Source of the DNA: VGRF01 sp964460485
GTDB taxonomy: Bacteria; Myxococcota_A; UBA9160; UBA6930
Length of the DNA stretch: 49,825 bases
Assembly (NCBI GenBank): GCA_964460485.1
Contig: CAYWRY010000015.1
Span: 1 to 49,825, forward strand
Reading direction: 5' to 3'
The notes beneath the pieces were generated by a model that ran no database searches, had not been told where the DNA came from, and worked only from the letters and a program-made list of their open reading frames with translations. A program made the position numbers and the translations under genes. Shown here piece after piece: positions 10,298 to 18,899 of the stretch. How positions within the stretch are numbered: position 1 is the stretch's first letter; each line of letters starts with the position of its first letter.

Positions 10298-10708
10298 ATG
10301 GCGATGGCTCACGCGACCTCGATCCCCAAAGACGACCCGCGGCAGCTGCGCGTGCTGTTCGAGCGCGCCGCCTACTGCTCGCGCGTTCACAAGGTGCCGA
10401 GCGTGTTCGTGGGCGTCGCCGGCGTCGAGGGCGACCTCTTGGCGCGCGATTTTCTCGACTTCGTCGAGTCCGAGCTGCGCGTCGAGGACGCCATCTTCCG
10501 CATGCTGCGCGAGCGCGCCGTGCTGCTGATGACCGACGCCGAGGAGTCCACTGCGCGCAAGGTGATGACGCGCCTTCAGGCGGAATTCGCGGCCCGCTTC
10601 GCGCCGAGCTCGGATCTCCGGTTCGCCTTCGGCTACTTCGCCGTCCTGCCCGGCAAGACGCCCACGGTGAAGGACGTGCTGCCCTTGCTGTTCGAGGCGC
10701 AGCCGTAA
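10298..10708 (+). CDS. Degenerate GGDEF-like domain protein
   Basis: A 136-aa protein whose predicted pattern resembles a diguanylate cyclase domain: an N-terminal helix, a strand (VPSVFVGVAG), the ELRVEDAIFRM segment where cyclases have L-R-x-x-D-x-x-x-R, a strand (AVLLMTDA), a helix, and a final strand near FAFGYFAV. The GGDEF signature itself is absent: RERAVLLM occupies its place. A cyclase is therefore unlikely, and a receptor or scaffold role is inferred. ATG 10298 or 10304 could be used. It is divergent from ctaA and converges on the epimerase at 10734. Confidence 0.6.
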   Translation: MAMAHATSIPKDDPRQLRVLFERAAYCSRVHKVPSVFVGVAGVEGDLLARDFLDFVESELRVEDAIFRMLRERAVLLMTDAEESTARKVMTRLQAEFAARFAPSSDLRFAFGYFAVLPGKTPTVKDVLPLLFEAQP

Positions 10709-10733
10709 TCCCAGCGCGACGGACGGCGGCGGC

Positions 10734-11654
10734 TCAGCGCGCCGAGACCACGTCCTCCAGCGCCTCGTGCAGCGCGGGGAAGCGGAACGTGAAGCCCGCG
10801 GCGCTCGCGGCGGCCGGGATCACTCTGCGGCTCGCGAGCAGCTCGGCGGCGACGTCGCGCAGCGCGGCGCGCACGGCGAAGGCGGGAACCGCCAGGAAGG
10901 CGGGCCGATGCAGAATGCTGGCGAGCATCGCGCTGAACTCGCCGTTGCGAGCGCTGCCGGGTGCGGTGCAGTTCCAGGGACCGCGCGCGGCGTCGCTCGA
11001 AAGCGCGAACTGTGCGAGCGCCGCGCAGTCCTCGACGTGGATCCAGGGGAACCACTGCATGCCGTCGCCGATCCTGCCGCCGAGGCCAGCGCGGAAGACG
11101 GGCAGCAGCATCGCCAGCGCGCCGCCGCGCGGCGCGAGCACGACGCCGGTGCGCAGCGAGCACACGCGCACGCCCAGCTCCTTGGCGCGCGCCGCCTCGG
11201 CCTCCCAGTCGCGGCACAGCTCCGAGAGGAAGCCGGCCCCCGGCGGATCGCTCTCGCGGATCTCGTCGTCGCCCGAGTCGGCGTAGTAGCCGACCGCCGA
11301 GGCGCACAAAAACGTGCGCGGGCGGCGCTGCTCGGGGAGCGCGGCGAGCGCGCTCACGAGGCTGCGGGTGGAGTCGACGCGGCTCGACCAGATGCGTTCG
11401 CGGCGGCGCGCGGTGAGGAAGCCGCCGAAGATCGGCTCGCCCGCCAGGTGCACGACCGCCCCGGCGCCGTCCAGCCAGCTCGGGTCGACGTCGACGCCGT
11501 TCCAGTCGAGGGCGCGCTCGCCCGGGACGAGCCGGATCCGTCCCGCGTCCCGCGAGATCCAGCGCAGGCCGCGCCCGGCCGCGCGCAGGCGCTCGGCGAG
11601 GCGGCGGCCGATCAGGCCGGTGCCACCGGTGAGGACGACTTCGCCGCCGCTCAT
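10734..11654 (-). CDS. TIGR01777 family NAD(P)-binding epimerase (YfcH-like)
   Basis: A 306-aa atypical SDR of the TIGR01777/YfcH family. The N-terminal nucleotide-binding motif is TGGTGLIG. The family blocks VHLAGEPI and SAVGYYADSGD follow, then the RTGVVLAPRGGAL region, and a C-terminal DUF1731-like stretch begins near residue 245 with RPAFLAVPAF. ATG 11654 has GGGAG about 7 nt upstream. The substrate is unknown for the family; YfcH was characterised only structurally. It is monocistronic and convergent with the GGDEF-like gene. Confidence 0.9.
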   Translation of the reverse strand: MSGGEVVLTGGTGLIGRRLAERLRAAGRGLRWISRDAGRIRLVPGERALDWNGVDVDPSWLDGAGAVVHLAGEPIFGGFLTARRRERIWSSRVDSTRSLVSALAALPEQRRPRTFLCASAVGYYADSGDDEIRESDPPGAGFLSELCRDWEAEAARAKELGVRVCSLRTGVVLAPRGGALAMLLPVFRAGLGGRIGDGMQWFPWIHVEDCAALAQFALSSDAARGPWNCTAPGSARNGEFSAMLASILHRPAFLAVPAFAVRAALRDVAAELLASRRVIPAAASAAGFTFRFPALHEALEDVVSAR

Positions 11655-11741
11655 GGCGTTCTCCCTGGAAGCGAGCCGCCCCCGAGCATGCCGCCGCTCT
11701 AGGCCGCGCGTCGACTCCGCGACGAGGCGGCGGGCGCGGGC

Positions 11742-12752
11742 CTACGCGCCGAGGCGCGCGGGCGCGAAGGTCTCGTAGATGCGCTGCGCCTCCTCGCGGC
11801 TGGTCGCGAGCGGCGCGATCACCGGCGTCGTGACGCCGGCCGCGACGAAGCCGGCGATCTGCTCGCGGCACTCGTCGGGCGTGCCGATGATGGCGATGCG
11901 GTCGACGATCTCGTCGGTGATGGCGGCCGCCACCGCCGAGCGGTCTTTTTTGGCGAAGCCCTCGGCGATCGCCTTCGCCTCCGCCTCGAAGCCGCACCAG
12001 GCGAGGAAGGCGTTGTAGACGGGCGCGGAGAGGTATCCGCCGAAGGCCATGCGCACGAGGCCGCGCGCGCGCGCGCGGTCGTCCGTGACGCACACTTGGA
12101 AGCGGCACACCACCTCGTCCTTCGCTCCGTCGCGTCCGGCCCGCGCCGCGCCGCGCCGGTAGGCGGCGAGGATCTGCGGCATCGCCGAGGCCGGCTGGAA
12201 GTTGATGATCAGTCCCTCGCCGATCTCGCCCGCCAGCTCGCACATCTTCTCGCGCAGGGCGGCCAGATAGATGCGCAGCGGCTTCTTCGGCTTGGCGCCC
12301 AGCCGCAGCCCGTGGGAGTGGAAGTACTTGCCGGCGAAGTCGGTCTTGTCCGCGGTCAACGCCTGGCGGATCACGGCGACCGACTCGCGCACGTGCCCGA
12401 GCGGCTCGCGGAAGTCGCAGCCGTTCCAGTCGCGCATGATCGCGTGGGACGAGGAGCCGAGGCCGAGCACGAAGCGGTCGTTCGAGAGCTGCGCGAGGGT
12501 CGCCGCGCTCATCGCGAGCACCGCGGGCGTGCGGTTGTAGACCGCGACGATCGCGGTGCCGATCTCGATCGTGCGGGTGGAGACGGCCATCGCGCCGGCC
12601 AGCGAGAACGAGTCCGGCCCCGCGGTCTCCGCCATCCAGATCGCCGGATAGCCCCACTCCCGCTCGGCGCGCTGCGCGAGCTCGACGCAGCCGCGCGCGT
12701 CGAGGAAGGGAGCCGGGATCGTGAGGGCCATGCGGCCGAGGCTCGAGCTCAC
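11742..12752 (-). CDS. LLM class (F420-type) flavin-dependent oxidoreductase
   Basis: A 336-aa TIM-barrel protein of the bacterial luciferase-like superfamily. Visible blocks are the N-terminal barrel strand leading to WGYPAIWMAE, VLGLGSSS, and the RIYLAALREKM segment typical of the F420-dependent subgroup, with TPDECREQIAGF near the C-terminus. Members reduce or oxidise substrates with reduced F420 or FMN; which cofactor is used here cannot be told from sequence alone. GTG 12752 is chosen because AGGAG sits 8 nt before it. Downstream ATG 12731 is an alternative. Its nearest upstream neighbour is an SDR on the same strand, 100 bp away. Confidence 0.85.
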   Translation of the reverse strand: MSSSLGRMALTIPAPFLDARGCVELAQRAEREWGYPAIWMAETAGPDSFSLAGAMAVSTRTIEIGTAIVAVYNRTPAVLAMSAATLAQLSNDRFVLGLGSSSHAIMRDWNGCDFREPLGHVRESVAVIRQALTADKTDFAGKYFHSHGLRLGAKPKKPLRIYLAALREKMCELAGEIGEGLIINFQPASAMPQILAAYRRGAARAGRDGAKDEVVCRFQVCVTDDRARARGLVRMAFGGYLSAPVYNAFLAWCGFEAEAKAIAEGFAKKDRSAVAAAITDEIVDRIAIIGTPDECREQIAGFVAAGVTTPVIAPLATSREEAQRIYETFAPARLGA

Positions 12753-12852
12753 AGGGAATTCTCCTGAGCGATCTCGCGATCGAGCGGCAGCAAGCGCCGC
12801 GAAGCGGCGCGCGCCGCGAGCCGAAGGCGAACGAGGCGGGGCGAGTTGGCCA

Positions 12853-13623
12853 TCAACGCGGCTGCATGCGGATCGCGCCGTCGAGGCGGATCACCTCGCC
12901 GTTCAGCATCGGGTTCTCGACGATGTGGCAGGCGAGCATCGCGTACTCGCTCGGGTCGCCGAGCCGCGACGGGAACGGCACCTGCTTTCCGAGCGAGACG
13001 CGTGCCGGCTCGGGCAGGCCCATCAGCATCGGCGTGAGGAACAGGCCCGGCGCGATCGTGCAGACGCGGATGCCCACCTGCGCGAAGTCGCGCGCGATCG
13101 GCAGCGTCATACCGACCACGCCGCCCTTGGAGGCCGAGTAGGCGCACTGCCCGATCTGCCCCTCGAAGGCGGCCACCGAGGCCGTGTTGATCACCACGCC
13201 GCGCTCGCCGCCCGCATTCGGCGTGTTGCCCTGCATCTTCGCGGCGGCGAGGCGAATCACGTTGAACGTGCCGATCAAGTTGACCTCGATCGTCTTGCGG
13301 AACAGGCCGAGGTCGAAGGGCTTGCCCTCCTTGTCGACGGTCTTGCCGGCGGTGCCGATGCCCGCGCAGTTCACGACGACGTTCACGAGGCCGAACGCGC
13401 GAACGGTGGCGTCGACGGCGGCCTGAACCTGCTGCTCGTTCGCCACGTCGGCCTCGCAGAACTGCGCCGCCTCGCCGAGCGACTTCGCCACGTCCGCAGC
13501 CTTGCTGCGCCCGAGGTCGAGGATCGTGACGCGCCCGCCGCGCGCGACGATCTCGCGCGCCGTCGCCTCGCCGAGCCCCGAGCCGCCGCCGGTCACGATC
13601 GCGGCGCTTCCGTGCAGGTCCAT
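12853..13623 (-). CDS. SDR, 3-hydroxyacyl-CoA dehydrogenase type 2-like
   Basis: A 256-aa classical SDR closest in pattern to the HSD10 / 3-hydroxyacyl-CoA dehydrogenase type II group, which oxidises 3-hydroxyacyl-CoAs in beta-oxidation. It has TGGGSGLG, a DLG segment after strand 2 suggesting NAD preference, VVNCAGIGTAGK, the catalytic Ser in NTASVAAFEGQ and YSASK. The group's conserved end around ENPMLNGEVIRLDGAIRM is present. The ATG has GGAGG 6 nt upstream. Neighbouring ETF, LLM and thioesterase genes suit a fatty-acid-degrading cell, although the exact substrate is inferred. Confidence 0.9.
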   Translation of the reverse strand: MDLHGSAAIVTGGGSGLGEATAREIVARGGRVTILDLGRSKAADVAKSLGEAAQFCEADVANEQQVQAAVDATVRAFGLVNVVVNCAGIGTAGKTVDKEGKPFDLGLFRKTIEVNLIGTFNVIRLAAAKMQGNTPNAGGERGVVINTASVAAFEGQIGQCAYSASKGGVVGMTLPIARDFAQVGIRVCTIAPGLFLTPMLMGLPEPARVSLGKQVPFPSRLGDPSEYAMLACHIVENPMLNGEVIRLDGAIRMQPR

Positions 13624-13679
13624 GTATGCCTCCGAGGGAGAATCGCGGCGCGCAAGCTAGCCCAGTGAAGCCTGCGAAT

Positions 13680-13709
13680 CGGCCCGTCGGGTCCGACTCC
13701 GACGGGCCG
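13680..13709 (-). terminator. Terminator-like hairpin after the aminotransferase gene
   Basis: A perfect 11-bp inverted repeat (13680-13690 with 13699-13709) and an 8-nt loop lie 14 nt past the stop of the class IV aminotransferase. No T-run follows on the minus strand, so it may act with Rho or only stabilise the 3' end. Confidence 0.5.
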
Positions 13710-13722
13710 CACGGGCGGCGCT

Positions 13723-14439
13723 TCAGGCCGCGGCGCGCAGGATCGCCGCGAGCCGCGCGCACACCGGCCCGGGTGTGGTGGCCCTGCCCAGCTGCGCGCG
13801 GTCGAGCTCGACGATCGGCCGCGCGCCGCGCACCGAGTTCACGGCGATCACTTCGAGGGCGCGCGCGAGGTCGTCGCGTCCGAGCTCCGCGTCGCCGATC
13901 TCCGGCAGCATCTCCCGCAGCACGGCGAGCGCGAGTCCGCGCACGCCGCCGAGCGAGGCCGCCGGGACGAGCAGCACTCCGCCCTCGCGCACCACGACCA
14001 CGTTCGCGCGTGCGCCCTCCACGAGTCGTCCATTCGCGTCGAACATCAGCGCCTCGTCCGCGCGGGCGGAGAGGGCGGCCGCGCGCGCCGCCTCCACGTC
14101 CGGGCGCGCGAGCTTCGCGCCCGGGGCACGCGGGTGAGGGCCGTCGTGCGCCGCCGAGATCGCGCGCCAGGTGGGCGGTTCGGGGCCGAGCGCGCGCGCG
14201 CCGCCCAGCAGCGCCAGCGCGCCGTTCGCGTCGCGTCGCGCCTCGAGGCGCACGATGCCCGGCGACGTGCCGAAGCGCGCGGCCGCGACGCGCTGCATCT
14301 CCGCCTGCGCGAGCTCCGCGTCGACGCGGCCGAGGCCGAGCGCGGCGGCGTCGCGCGCGAGCCGCTCGGCGGCGCGCCGCCCGAGCGCTACGCGCGAGCC
14401 GGTCCAGCGCGCCGTCGTGTAACAGCTCGGTTCGGCCAC
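13723..14439 (-). CDS. Class IV PLP-dependent aminotransferase / aminodeoxychorismate lyase-like protein
   Basis: A 238-aa fold-type IV PLP enzyme. The likely PLP lysine is in GAKLARPD, and the domain ends with the usual EALMFDANGRLVEG and NVVVV blocks that hold PLP, then a GVRGLAL turn. Related enzymes are branched-chain aminotransferases and 4-amino-4-deoxychorismate lyase; sequence does not decide. It is shorter at the N-terminus than those (usual 270-310 aa), beginning near YTTARW. GTG 14439 is the best visible start, but no ribosome binding site supports it, so the 5' end is uncertain. It lies downstream of gltA on the same strand. Confidence 0.8.
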   Translation of the reverse strand: MAEPSCYTTARWTGSRVALGRRAAERLARDAAALGLGRVDAELAQAEMQRVAAARFGTSPGIVRLEARRDANGALALLGGARALGPEPPTWRAISAAHDGPHPRAPGAKLARPDVEAARAAALSARADEALMFDANGRLVEGARANVVVVREGGVLLVPAASLGGVRGLALAVLREMLPEIGDAELGRDDLARALEVIAVNSVRGARPIVELDRAQLGRATTPGPVCARLAAILRAAA

Positions 14440-14551
14440 CCGCGCAAGGTGACGCGCGCTGCGCCTTCTCGCGACAGTGCCGAAGCCGGCGCGCTCGGCT
14501 GCGAGCGGCCCGACGCTCCGGGCGCAGCGGAACTCGGGAGCCGATGTTCGA

Positions 14552-14587
14552 CTCCGCACGGCGTCGAAGACTTCGCCTCGCTGCGCG
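14552..14587. repeat. Copy B of a dispersed imperfect repeat
   Basis: It matches the reverse complement of 925-960 at 32 of 36 bases, ungapped. It lies in the 173-bp spacer between gltA and the class IV aminotransferase gene. Confidence 0.5.
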
Positions 14588-14612
14588 GCCCCGCTCGGCG
14601 CGGCCTTGCGGC

Positions 14613-15899
14613 TCAGCCGCGCTTGTCGATCGGCACGACCGCGCGCTTGGTCGGCCCCTGATAGATCTGGCGCGGCCGGCCGATCTTGTGCTTCTGCTCG
14701 TGCATCTCCTGCCACTGCGCGATCCAGCCGGGCAGGCGGCCGATGGCGAACAGCGCGGTGAACAGTTTCTCCGGCACGCCAATCGCCGTGTAGATGACGC
14801 CCGAGTAGAAGTCGACGTTCGGGTAGAGCCGGCGCTCGATGAAGTAGTCTTCCTTGAGCGCCAGCTCCTCCAGCTCGACGGCGATCTCGAGCAGCTTGCT
14901 CTGCACGCCGAGCCGGTCGAGCACCGCGAAGCAGGCCTTCTTGATCACCTTCGCGCGCGGGTCGAAGTTCTTGTAGACGCGATGGCCGAAGCCCATCAGG
15001 CGCGAGGTGTCGTCGCGGCTCTTGGCGCGCTCCACGAACTGCTTCGCCGAGAGGCCCTCGCCCTCGATCTTCTGGAGCATCTCGATCACTTCCTGGTTGG
15101 CGCCGCCGTGCCGCGGCCCCCAGAGCGCGTTGATGCCGGCCGAGATCGACGAGAACAGGTTCGTGTGCGAGGAGCCCACCAACCGCACGGTGCTGGTCGA
15201 GCAGTTCTGCTCGTGATCCGCGTGCAGGATGAAGAGCAGGTCGAGCGCCTCCTCGACGACTGGGTCGACGTGATACGGCTCGCACGGCGTCGCGAACATC
15301 AGGTGCAGGAAGTTCCCGACGTAGGAGAGCTGGTTGTTCGGGTACATGAACGGCTGGCCGATCGACTGCTTCAGCGCGTAGGCGGCGATCGTCGGCAGCT
15401 TCGCGATCAGGCGGTGGATCGAGACCTCCACCTGGCGCGGCGAGCGCGGGTCGAGCGAGTCCGGGTAGAAGGTCGAGAGCGCGGCGACGCCCGCCGAGCA
15501 CGCCGCCATCGGGTGCGCGTCCTTCGGCAGCGAGCGGTAGAAGAGCCGGAAATCCTCGTGGAGCATGGTGTGGTAACGGATCGAGTGCGTGAAGTCCTCG
15601 AGCTGCTGCTTGGTCGGCAGCTCGCCGTTCATCAGCAGCAGCGCGACCTCGAGGAACGAGCACTTCTCCGCAATCTCCTCGATCGGGTAGCCGCGGTAGT
15701 GGAGGATCCCCTCCTCGCCGTTGATGAAGGTGATCGCGCTCTCGCACGCCCCGGTGTTGCCGTAGCCCGGGTCGAGAGTAATTAGGCCGGTGCTGTCGCG
15801 CAGCTTCTGCACGTCGAGCGCGCGCTCGCCCTCGGTGCCCTCGACGATCGGCAGCGCGATCTTCTTCCCGTCGTAGTGGAGCTCGGCCGTCTTCCCCAT
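14613..15899 (-). CDS. gltA: Citrate synthase (type II)
   Basis: A 428-aa hexameric-type citrate synthase, nearly the length of the E. coli enzyme (427 aa). It condenses acetyl-CoA and oxaloacetate at the entry of the TCA cycle. Catalytic residues are visible: the His in GPRHGGAN, the His in GFGHRVYKNFDPR, and the Asp in NVDFYSG. The N-terminal beta domain (residues 1-40) typical of the NADH-regulated Gram-negative type is present; allosteric control by NADH is inferred only from that. The ATG has AAGGAA 7 nt upstream. It is first in a minus-strand run with the aminotransferase. Confidence 0.97.
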   Translation of the reverse strand: MGKTAELHYDGKKIALPIVEGTEGERALDVQKLRDSTGLITLDPGYGNTGACESAITFINGEEGILHYRGYPIEEIAEKCSFLEVALLLMNGELPTKQQLEDFTHSIRYHTMLHEDFRLFYRSLPKDAHPMAACSAGVAALSTFYPDSLDPRSPRQVEVSIHRLIAKLPTIAAYALKQSIGQPFMYPNNQLSYVGNFLHLMFATPCEPYHVDPVVEEALDLLFILHADHEQNCSTSTVRLVGSSHTNLFSSISAGINALWGPRHGGANQEVIEMLQKIEGEGLSAKQFVERAKSRDDTSRLMGFGHRVYKNFDPRAKVIKKACFAVLDRLGVQSKLLEIAVELEELALKEDYFIERRLYPNVDFYSGVIYTAIGVPEKLFTALFAIGRLPGWIAQWQEMHEQKHKIGRPRQIYQGPTKRAVVPIDKRG

Positions 15900-16062
15900 C
15901 GGCGGTTCCTTTCGGATTCCACGCGCAGCTCTCGCAGAGAGACCGGCGTGCAGCGGACGTTTCAGCGCTCTCGCGGCTCGGAAGGCGCGCGCACTATAGG
16001 CGACCCCGCGCGCGCCCAACTAGTGGATTTCGCGATCGACCTCCGGCGCGGTGGGGATCGGA

Positions 16063-17772
16063 TCATCGGCCACCGAAAGGCGCGATCAGCACGACCTGGC
16101 GGTCGCCGCTGCGGAAGCGCTCGACGATCTCCCCGAGCTGCTCGCCGGCGAGCTTGCGCTCGCGCGCGACCACCACGCGCCCCCCGCCGCGGAAGAACGC
16201 CTCGACCTCCGCGGGCGTCGCGAGCTCGCGGATCGGGTGCTGCGCGGAAGCGTAGTAGGCCAGCCCTCCCACCAGGTTGTGCTCGTCGTACAGGCCGATC
16301 GGCTGGCCGGCCGGCGTGCGCGCTGCGGCGGCCTCCGCGATCGGGCGCACGCTGCGCAGCGGGTCGATCGCCGGGAAGAGCTGCGCGAAGGCGGCGAACA
16401 GCGCCGCGTACGCGAGCCCGATCGGCACGAACACGAAGCGCAGCGCCGACGAGCGCGCGCGCACCAGCGCCACCCAGGCGACCACGGCGGCGACGATCGC
16501 CGCGAACAGCGTGAGCCCAAACGAGCGCAACAGGGCCATGTCCAAGTCCGCGAGGTCGCCGGGGCCGATCCAGCGGCCCAGCCAGCGGTTCTCGAAGAGG
16601 CCGGGGATCGGCGCGCCGCTGGCGAGCTGGAGCGCCAGCGCGCCGAGCAGGGCGAACAGCAGTCCGATCGCGAGCGCGAAGAACGCGAGGCGCTTCGGCG
16701 CGCGCGCGCGCCCGGCGAGCCAGCGCTCGAGTCCACTCGCACACAGCAGGGCGAGGGCGGGAAACGCGGGCAGCATGTAGAGCCCGCGCTTGCCGCCGGC
16801 GAGCGAGAAGAACACGAACGTGGCGCCGAGCCAGGCCAGCAGGAAGCGCAGCGCGCGCTTCGACTCGGGAGTCGCGTCGGCGTTGCGCAGCGTGCGCGTG
16901 GCGCCGATCGCGGCGGCGGGAAACAAGAGCGTCCAGGGCAGGAAGTCGAGGGGCAGCTGATAGAGGTAGTAGTACGGCGGGTTCGCGTGCGGCGCACCGG
17001 CGCCGATGCGGCCGAACAGGTTCTCGGTGAACGCCTCGGCGGCGAAGCCCGTTGGTGCTAGCGCGGTGGCGGCGGCGAACCAGGCCAGCGCGGGCGCGAT
17101 CGAGAGGAGCGGACCCCACCAAGGGAACGCGCGGCCGATCTCGCGCAGCCGCCCCTCAAAGGCGAGGTAGGCGGCAACGACCAGGGCCGGCACCAGGAGG
17201 CCGACGGGGCCCTTCGTGAGGACGGAGAGGCCGAGCGCGCCGTGGAAGAGCGCGGCATTGACCCGGCGCCGTCCCATGCCGCGGTCGAGACGCCAGAACG
17301 CCCAGAGCGCGAGCGTCTCGAGCAGCGCGAGCAGCGGGTCGAGCTGCGCGCGCCGCGCGAGGCGCGCGAACTCGTAGGTGGTGAGCAGCAGCGCGGCTCC
17401 GACGAAGCCCGCGCGCCCGCCCAGCATGCGCGCGCCGAGGGAGGCGGTGAGCCAAACGAGCAGCACCCCCGCGGCCGCCGAGGGCAAGCGCCCGGCGAGC
17501 TCGGTGACGCGCCCCTGGGCCGCGCCGGCCGCCGCCGCGAGCCAGTAGTAGAGCGGCGGCTTCTGGGTGTAGGGCTCGTCGTTCAGGCGCAGCAGCACGA
17601 GCCCGCGCGGCCCGCGCTCGAGCGCTCGCACCTCCTCCGAGACCTGCAGATAGCGGGGCTCGTCGGGCGCCGAGGCATCGAGCCCACCGAGGCGCGTGAA
17701 GAAGAGCACCGCCGCCGCGGCGACGAGCAGCGCCCGCAGCCAGGGCGATACCGGAGGCGAGGGCGCGAGCAT
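16063..17772 (-). CDS. ArnT/PMT-like glycosyltransferase family 39 protein
   Basis: A 569-aa polytopic membrane glycosyltransferase of the PMT/ArnT type. The periplasmic loop after helix 1 has the catalytic acidic motif SAPDEPRYL, and the later QKPPLYYWL block is the family's KPP motif. About 11-12 hydrophobic helices are followed by a soluble C-terminal domain of about 90 aa. Such enzymes move sugars from polyprenyl-phosphate donors to lipid A or proteins. The acceptor is unknown. The GT2 gene at 18900 resembles the enzymes that make such donors, so the two may work together (inference). ATG 17772 has no Shine-Dalgarno but follows TACCCT by 6 nt. Confidence 0.9.
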   Translation of the reverse strand: MLAPSPPVSPWLRALLVAAAAVLFFTRLGGLDASAPDEPRYLQVSEEVRALERGPRGLVLLRLNDEPYTQKPPLYYWLAAAAGAAQGRVTELAGRLPSAAAGVLLVWLTASLGARMLGGRAGFVGAALLLTTYEFARLARRAQLDPLLALLETLALWAFWRLDRGMGRRRVNAALFHGALGLSVLTKGPVGLLVPALVVAAYLAFEGRLREIGRAFPWWGPLLSIAPALAWFAAATALAPTGFAAEAFTENLFGRIGAGAPHANPPYYYLYQLPLDFLPWTLLFPAAAIGATRTLRNADATPESKRALRFLLAWLGATFVFFSLAGGKRGLYMLPAFPALALLCASGLERWLAGRARAPKRLAFFALAIGLLFALLGALALQLASGAPIPGLFENRWLGRWIGPGDLADLDMALLRSFGLTLFAAIVAAVVAWVALVRARSSALRFVFVPIGLAYAALFAAFAQLFPAIDPLRSVRPIAEAAAARTPAGQPIGLYDEHNLVGGLAYYASAQHPIRELATPAEVEAFFRGGGRVVVARERKLAGEQLGEIVERFRSGDRQVVLIAPFGGR

Positions 17773-17778
17773 GCGTGC

Positions 17779-17784
17779 AGGGTA
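17779..17784 (-). promoter_or_regulatory. Candidate -10 hexamer of a leaderless GT39 transcript
   Basis: On the minus strand TACCCT ends 6 nt before the ATG at 17772, and no ribosome binding site is present between them. A start site at the ATG is expected. No clear -35 was identified. Confidence 0.4.
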
Positions 17785-17911
17785 AAGCGCACCCGCCTCG
17801 CGCGGGGCGCGAAATTGCGGCGCAGGCGCGCTCGCGGCATGCCCGCGCCGACCCGTCTCGTCGGCGGCGCCGGGGCGCCTACAGTGCGCGGCTCGGATCG
17901 AGGGGGCGCGC

Positions 17912-18823
17912 ATGCCGAGCAACGCACGCATCGTGATCACCGGCGCCACCGGGCAGGTCGGACTCCCGCTCACCCGCTCACTGGCGCGCGAGAACACGGT
18001 GTACGCCGTCGGGCGTTTCGCGAAGCCCGGGGACGCCGCCAAGATCGAGGCGCTCGGCGCGACGCCGGCCCGCGCAGACCTCGCGAGCGGGGATCTCTCG
18101 GGCATTCCGAGCGACGTGGACTTGGTGCTGAACCTCGCCGTCGTGCGCAGCAACACGCCCGACTTCGACGGCGACCTCGCGATGAACGCCGAGGGAGCAG
18201 GTCTCTTGTTCGCCCACTGCCGGCCGAAGCGCGCCTTCGTCCACTGCTCGTCCGCCGCCGTCTACCAGTGGAAGAACGGAGAGCCCGTTCGCGAGGGCGA
18301 CCCCCTCGGCGACCACCACCGCGCGATGATGCCGACCTACAGCCTGTGCAAGATCGCCGCGGAATCCGTCGTGCGGTTCTGTGCGCGGCAGTGGAGCACG
18401 CCCACCACCATCGCGCGCCTCGGCGTGCCCTACGGTGATAACGGCGGCTGGCCCTGGTACCACCTGATGATGATGAAGGCGGGCGTGCCCATCCCGGTCC
18501 ACCCGAGCGGCCCGAACCGCTTCCCGCTCTTCCACGAGGACGACTCCGCGCGCAGCCTCGACGCGCTGATCGCGATGGCCAGCGTGCCGGCGACGATCGT
18601 GAACTGGGCCGGCAGCGAGGACACCTCGATCGAGGCGTGGTGTGAGGAGCTCGGCCGGCTCACGGGCCTCGCGCCGAAGTTCGACCGAACCGAGAAGGCG
18701 CTGGCGCCGCTGCCCCTCGACGTGCGCAAGCTCGAGGCGAGCGCGGGCCCCTCGCGCGTGGCGTGGCGCGACGGTCTTCGCCGCATGGTGGCCGCGCGCA
18801 ACCCGGAGCTGCTGAAGGCATGA
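17912..18823 (+). CDS. NAD-dependent epimerase/dehydratase family protein
   Basis: A 303-aa extended SDR. The Rossmann motif is ITGATGQVG, the active Ser lies in VHCSSAAVYQW, and the YSLCK motif supplies catalytic Tyr and Lys. The C-terminal substrate domain contains a short NWAGSED block. Extended SDRs act mostly on nucleotide sugars, but the aromatic DNGGWPWYHL region points to an uncharacterised subgroup, so no substrate is assigned. ATG 17912 has AGGGGG about 7 nt upstream. It is divergent from the GT39 gene and 76 bp before the GT2 gene, within a small glycan-like cluster. Confidence 0.85.
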   Translation: MPSNARIVITGATGQVGLPLTRSLARENTVYAVGRFAKPGDAAKIEALGATPARADLASGDLSGIPSDVDLVLNLAVVRSNTPDFDGDLAMNAEGAGLLFAHCRPKRAFVHCSSAAVYQWKNGEPVREGDPLGDHHRAMMPTYSLCKIAAESVVRFCARQWSTPTTIARLGVPYGDNGGWPWYHLMMMKAGVPIPVHPSGPNRFPLFHEDDSARSLDALIAMASVPATIVNWAGSEDTSIEAWCEELGRLTGLAPKFDRTEKALAPLPLDVRKLEASAGPSRVAWRDGLRRMVAARNPELLKA

Positions 18824-18899
18824 CCGGCGCGCGCGGCCCGCGGCGGGCGCCGCGCGCGGCGGGCAGCGGCGTGCGCATGCGGCCCCGCGCGAGGCGCGC

